NCBI GenBank assembly: GCA_904501955.1
Contig: CAJGCY010000102.1
Location: 1 to 9,240 of the forward strand
Source: an uncultured Akkermansia sp.
Lineage (GTDB): Bacteria; Verrucomicrobiota; Verrucomicrobiia; Verrucomicrobiales; Akkermansiaceae
Length of the DNA: 9,240 nt
Direction: 5' to 3'
Part shown: positions 7,356 through 9,240 of the stretch, one piece after another
How positions within the stretch are numbered: the stretch's first letter is position 1
Layout of the letters: each line of letters opens with the position of its first letter
Translations under genes and position numbers: made by a program
The notes under the pieces: generated by a model
Databases searched by the model: none
What the model saw: only the letters and a program-made list of their open reading frames with translations
What the model was told of the DNA's origin: nothing

Positions 7356-8567
7356 ATGAAATTGCTTCATTGGATAACGGCATGCGCCGTGGCTGCATTC
7401 GGGCTCCCGGTTTTGGGGGCGGATACCCCTGTTGCCGATTCTCCGCTTGCGCCGGTGGATGAACCCGTAGTTCTGGCTCAGTCTGAAGACGATGATGATG
7501 CCGCTTCGAGTGGTAAGAAGAAAAAGGCAAAAAAAGATAAGAAAAGTAAGAAGCGCAACGTTGGCAAAGCTGCTCAGCAAAAACGCAAGGAATTGCGTGA
7601 TAAAGGTGTGCGTAATGTGCGTGCCAAGTCACCCTCCGGCTGGCCGGACAAAATCCCCGTGCCGGAAGATACCAAGCTGGTGAAGGGGGAGAAGCAGGGG
7701 CAATTTTTCGTGTACGAAACCAATAACTACATCTTCTTCACCCCGGTGGAGATTGATGAAAATGCTTGCGATACTGTCGGTCGCCTCTTCGAGTGCGCCT
7801 ACGCTGCCAATAAGGCTGTGGGCGAGGTAGTGCCTGTACCCCGCACGGAGGAAGACCGCGAGGGCAAGAAATACAAGGTGGAGCTGTGGCCCACCAAGCA
7901 GCAGTATATTCAGCAGGGCGGCCCGCTCTCCTCTGCGGGTGTGTTTCAGTACAGTGCACGCCAGGGGGTTACCCCCATCACTTCGCAGAGCCTTGCCACT
8001 GACAAAGTCATGGTGCCCTTTGAATCCCTCGGGCTTTCTTCTGAAGGTCGCGTGGTGAAGAATGACATCGAGACTCACACCTTGGTGCACGAGCTTACGC
8101 ACCAGAACTTCGTCTTCAATGGTTTGCCCATTTGGTGCAATGAGGGCTGGGCGGAATATATAGGCTATGTGCCCTATGTGGGTGAAGATTTGGATTTCAC
8201 CCGCTGTTTCTCCGTAATATTGCACAAGGCACAGGAGCAGGCTTCGCATCAGATGCTGGATTTCCCCTTCACTCTGGAGGAGTTCTTCTCCATGAGCCAA
8301 GAGCAGATGTATAGCTACATGGGGCAGGGTAAAGATACCTACACCCTCTCCGCCATGATTATCACCTTCTACGTGCACCTTGACGGTAAGAAGGGGGTGG
8401 AAGCGCTCAAGAAATACATGCAAGCTTTGTTGGATGGTCAATCTCATGAAGAGGCAGCCAAGCTGTTGATTGAGCCCCATAAGAACCTGAAGAAGCTCCA
8501 GAAAGACTTTGTCAAAGCCTGGAAGAGCAAGAAGGTGCAGGTTTCTTTCAGCGAGGCGGATGATTGA
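7356..8567 (+). CDS. Exported HELTH zinc metallopeptidase (gluzincin, peptidase MA-like)
   Basis: 403 residues. The N-terminus is a signal peptide (MKLLHWITACAVAAFGLPVLGAD; basic n-region, hydrophobic core, probable cut near LG-AD or GA-D), so the protein should act outside the cytoplasm. A charged, low-complexity linker follows (EDDDDAASSGKKKKAKKDKK, then more Lys/Arg, about 44-80). The catalytic region has HELTH (His245, Glu246, His249) and, 13 residues on, the likely third ligand Glu263 in NEGWAEY, a pattern typical of MA-like gluzincins. The C-terminal part is helical and also charged. The substrate is unknown; degradation of host or cell-wall-associated protein is only a guess. The gene is divergent from cysS across 144 bp; no Shine-Dalgarno or clear promoter was found. 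A strong intrinsic terminator follows 28 bp after the stop, so it is probably monocistronic. Confidence 0.85.
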   Translation: MKLLHWITACAVAAFGLPVLGADTPVADSPLAPVDEPVVLAQSEDDDDAASSGKKKKAKKDKKSKKRNVGKAAQQKRKELRDKGVRNVRAKSPSGWPDKIPVPEDTKLVKGEKQGQFFVYETNNYIFFTPVEIDENACDTVGRLFECAYAANKAVGEVVPVPRTEEDREGKKYKVELWPTKQQYIQQGGPLSSAGVFQYSARQGVTPITSQSLATDKVMVPFESLGLSSEGRVVKNDIETHTLVHELTHQNFVFNGLPIWCNEGWAEYIGYVPYVGEDLDFTRCFSVILHKAQEQASHQMLDFPFTLEEFFSMSQEQMYSYMGQGKDTYTLSAMIITFYVHLDGKKGVEALKKYMQALLDGQSHEEAAKLLIEPHKNLKKLQKDFVKAWKSKKVQVSFSEADD

Positions 8568-8595
8568 TGCCGCCTCGGCTGAAAATAGATGAAAC

Positions 8596-8631
8596 AAAAA
8601 AACGCTATGGTGTGAGGCCATAGCGTTTTTT
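8596..8631 (+). terminator. Intrinsic terminator of the metallopeptidase gene
   Basis: AACGCTATGG (8601-8610) pairs perfectly with CCATAGCGTT (8618-8627) around a 7-nt loop. An A tract lies upstream (8596-8602) and a T tract downstream (8626-8631). The symmetry would also stop transcripts coming from the repeat region on the minus strand. Confidence 0.95.
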
Positions 8632-8664
8632 GTTGAAGGGTACTTCTGATAAGTTATCCGCGCT

Positions 8665-8700
8665 CGATAAATCGGAAGTTGGAGCACCGTTAGGTGCTCC
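8665..8700 (+). repeat. Third copy of the REP-like head with a GTTA-loop hairpin
   Basis: CGATAAATCGGAAGTTG (8665-8681) is identical over 17 bases to 4551-4567, about 4.1 kb away. It runs directly into the hairpin GGAGCACC-GTTA-GGTGCTCC (8681-8700; 8-bp perfect stem). Here the head is joined to a different stem from the 4.5-kb copies, so the head and a terminal hairpin appear to be the conserved parts of the element. It lies 33 bp after the terminator. Confidence 0.75.
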
Positions 8701-8708
8701 TCGCGTGA

Positions 8709-8820
8709 GGCTGTTAGGCCGAACGTTCGCGCGAGCGCCAGCGAGCGTTCGCGTGTAGGGGCGTAAGCCCCAAGCGTTCGCGTGAGTGACAACGAACGTT
8801 CGCGTGAGCCGTAGGCGAAC
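8709..8820 (+). repeat. Cluster of short hairpins and CGTTCGCG direct repeats
   Basis: The cluster holds GGCT-GTTA-GGCC (8709-8720, one G-T pair) and GGGGC-GTAA-GCCCC (8758-8771), preceded by GTAG, the 5' tetranucleotide typical of REPs. CGTTCGCG occurs four times, at 8724, 8746, 8775 and 8797 (spacings 22, 29, 22), flanking two copies of a 17-bp motif. CGTTCG/CGAACG pairs (8775-8780 with 8793-8798) and GTTCGC/GCGAAC (8798-8803 with 8815-8820) allow further stems. No credible gene overlaps it. Confidence 0.7.
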
Positions 8821-8836
8821 TGAAATGTGTATTACC

Positions 8837-8893
8837 GCGGGCGCCTGCCCGCCTAACTTGAAGCCCGTAAGGGGCGACGGACGTTAGGCAGGC
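8837..8893 (+). repeat. Nested palindromes in the repeat region
   Basis: GCGGGC-GCCT-GCCCGC (8837-8852) is a perfect 6-bp hairpin. GCCCGCCTAAC (8847-8857) also pairs, with one mismatch, with GTTAGGCAGGC (8883-8893). This encloses CCC-GTAA-GGG (8864-8873), which has the same GTAA loop as its neighbours. The two structures compete for 8847-8852. Confidence 0.6.
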
Positions 8894-9240
8894 GGTGGAG
8901 TGAGCGTCAGCGAACGGCCTGCGAGGGCGTAGAAAGCGAAGACTCGAAGCCCCGAACCCCTGTATAGCAACAAAAAAGAAAATGGAACCCAGGGAACCTG
9001 TGGTGACATATAATGGCGAGGACCGTAGCGAAGCGGAGCTCCGAGCCGGGGTGGCGCGTCTTTTGTTTGTGCGTTAATATCCCATTGATAATGCGATGTC
9101 ATAAGACGAATTAATGCATACGGGATTTCTTCGCACTTACGTGCTCCGGGAGGGTTATGCCACCCGCATACCGTTTCGGCAAGCCTCAACGGTTCGCGGG
9201 TTCGGATTTGTTTTTTTACCCATTTCCTAGGGCTTACGCC
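8894..9240. other. Intergenic repeat-rich stretch without a convincing gene
   Basis: This stretch holds a further 17-bp motif copy (8900-8916), the 10-bp palindrome CGGAGCTCCG (9034-9043), and GTAA-loop hairpins in minus orientation: GCAC-GTAA-GTGC (9133-9144) and one cut by the window edge (9230-9240). A 101-codon minus-strand frame (9189-8884) needs a TTG start and runs across the motif copy and the palindrome, so I do not call it a gene. A 22-codon minus-strand frame with an ATG at 9223 and stop at 9155-9157 is preceded by AGGA only 2 nt before the ATG; coding is unproven. The part at 9060-9130 is more AT-rich than its surroundings and might be a relic of something else. Confidence 0.5.

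Noticed and set aside
7212..7580. N-terminal extension of the cysS frame
   Set aside because: The extension does not resemble CysRS, contains the TTGACA promoter element and overlaps the divergent metallopeptidase start.
7629..8792. 387-codon open frame on the minus strand
   Set aside because: It lies antisense to the metallopeptidase, runs through the intrinsic terminator, and has no recognisable motif; the plus-strand HELTH protein explains the DNA.
8700..8920. CRISPR array
   Set aside because: Repeats are short, degenerate and unevenly spaced (22, 29, 22 bp), with no unique spacers of constant size and no cas genes nearby.
9009..9014. TATAAT as a -10 promoter box
   Set aside because: No acceptable -35 lies 16-18 bp upstream and no gene follows on that strand.
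8884..9189. 101-codon minus-strand frame as a gene
   Set aside because: It starts at TTG, runs across a repeat motif copy and a palindrome, and shows no domain; kept only as part of the intergenic description.

Overview
The window looks like a bacterial chromosome segment with GC-rich, densely packed housekeeping genes. A gut-type Verrucomicrobiota, Akkermansia-like, is my best guess. The basis is weak: the gene styles (ankyrin/Ala-rich coiled-coil protein, secreted HELTH metallopeptidase with a charged N-terminal linker), the lack of Shine-Dalgarno sequences and the many GC-rich extragenic palindromes. There is no rRNA or tRNA gene to settle it.

Layout from left to right. (1) 2-904, plus strand: the 3' part of a gene for an ankyrin-repeat protein with a long Ala/Glu/Lys coiled-coil tail built on a 14-residue period, closed by a strong hairpin (935-965). 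(2) 1115-4496, plus strand: a two-gene type IV restriction operon of McrB/McrC type. McrB is a AAA+ NTPase with an unusual N-terminus, and McrC is a PD-(D/E)xK nuclease that overlaps mcrB by 14 bp. This block is clearly more AT-rich than its surroundings (hand counts: 20/60 GC at 1741-1800, against 39/60 at 6001-6060), which suggests an acquired defence island. (3) 4497-4717: a gap between convergent genes, filled by two inverted copies of a REP-like palindromic repeat. (4) 4718-7211, minus strand: a compact cysS-queF-queC operon. It encodes cysteinyl-tRNA synthetase and two enzymes of 7-deazaguanine (queuosine) synthesis. Its promoter lies so close to cysS that the mRNA should be nearly leaderless. 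(5) 7356-8567, plus strand, divergent from cysS: an exported gluzincin-like metallopeptidase followed by a textbook intrinsic terminator. (6) 8632-9240: no convincing gene, but dense repeats. These include a third copy of the head sequence seen at 4551, several short hairpins with different stems and a common GTAA/GTTA loop, and a 17-bp degenerate motif in three copies.

Functionally, the minus-strand operon joins tRNA charging to tRNA wobble-base modification, while the mcrBC island is a self-contained antiphage module. The least explained content is the extragenic palindrome family and the N-terminal part of the McrB-like protein.
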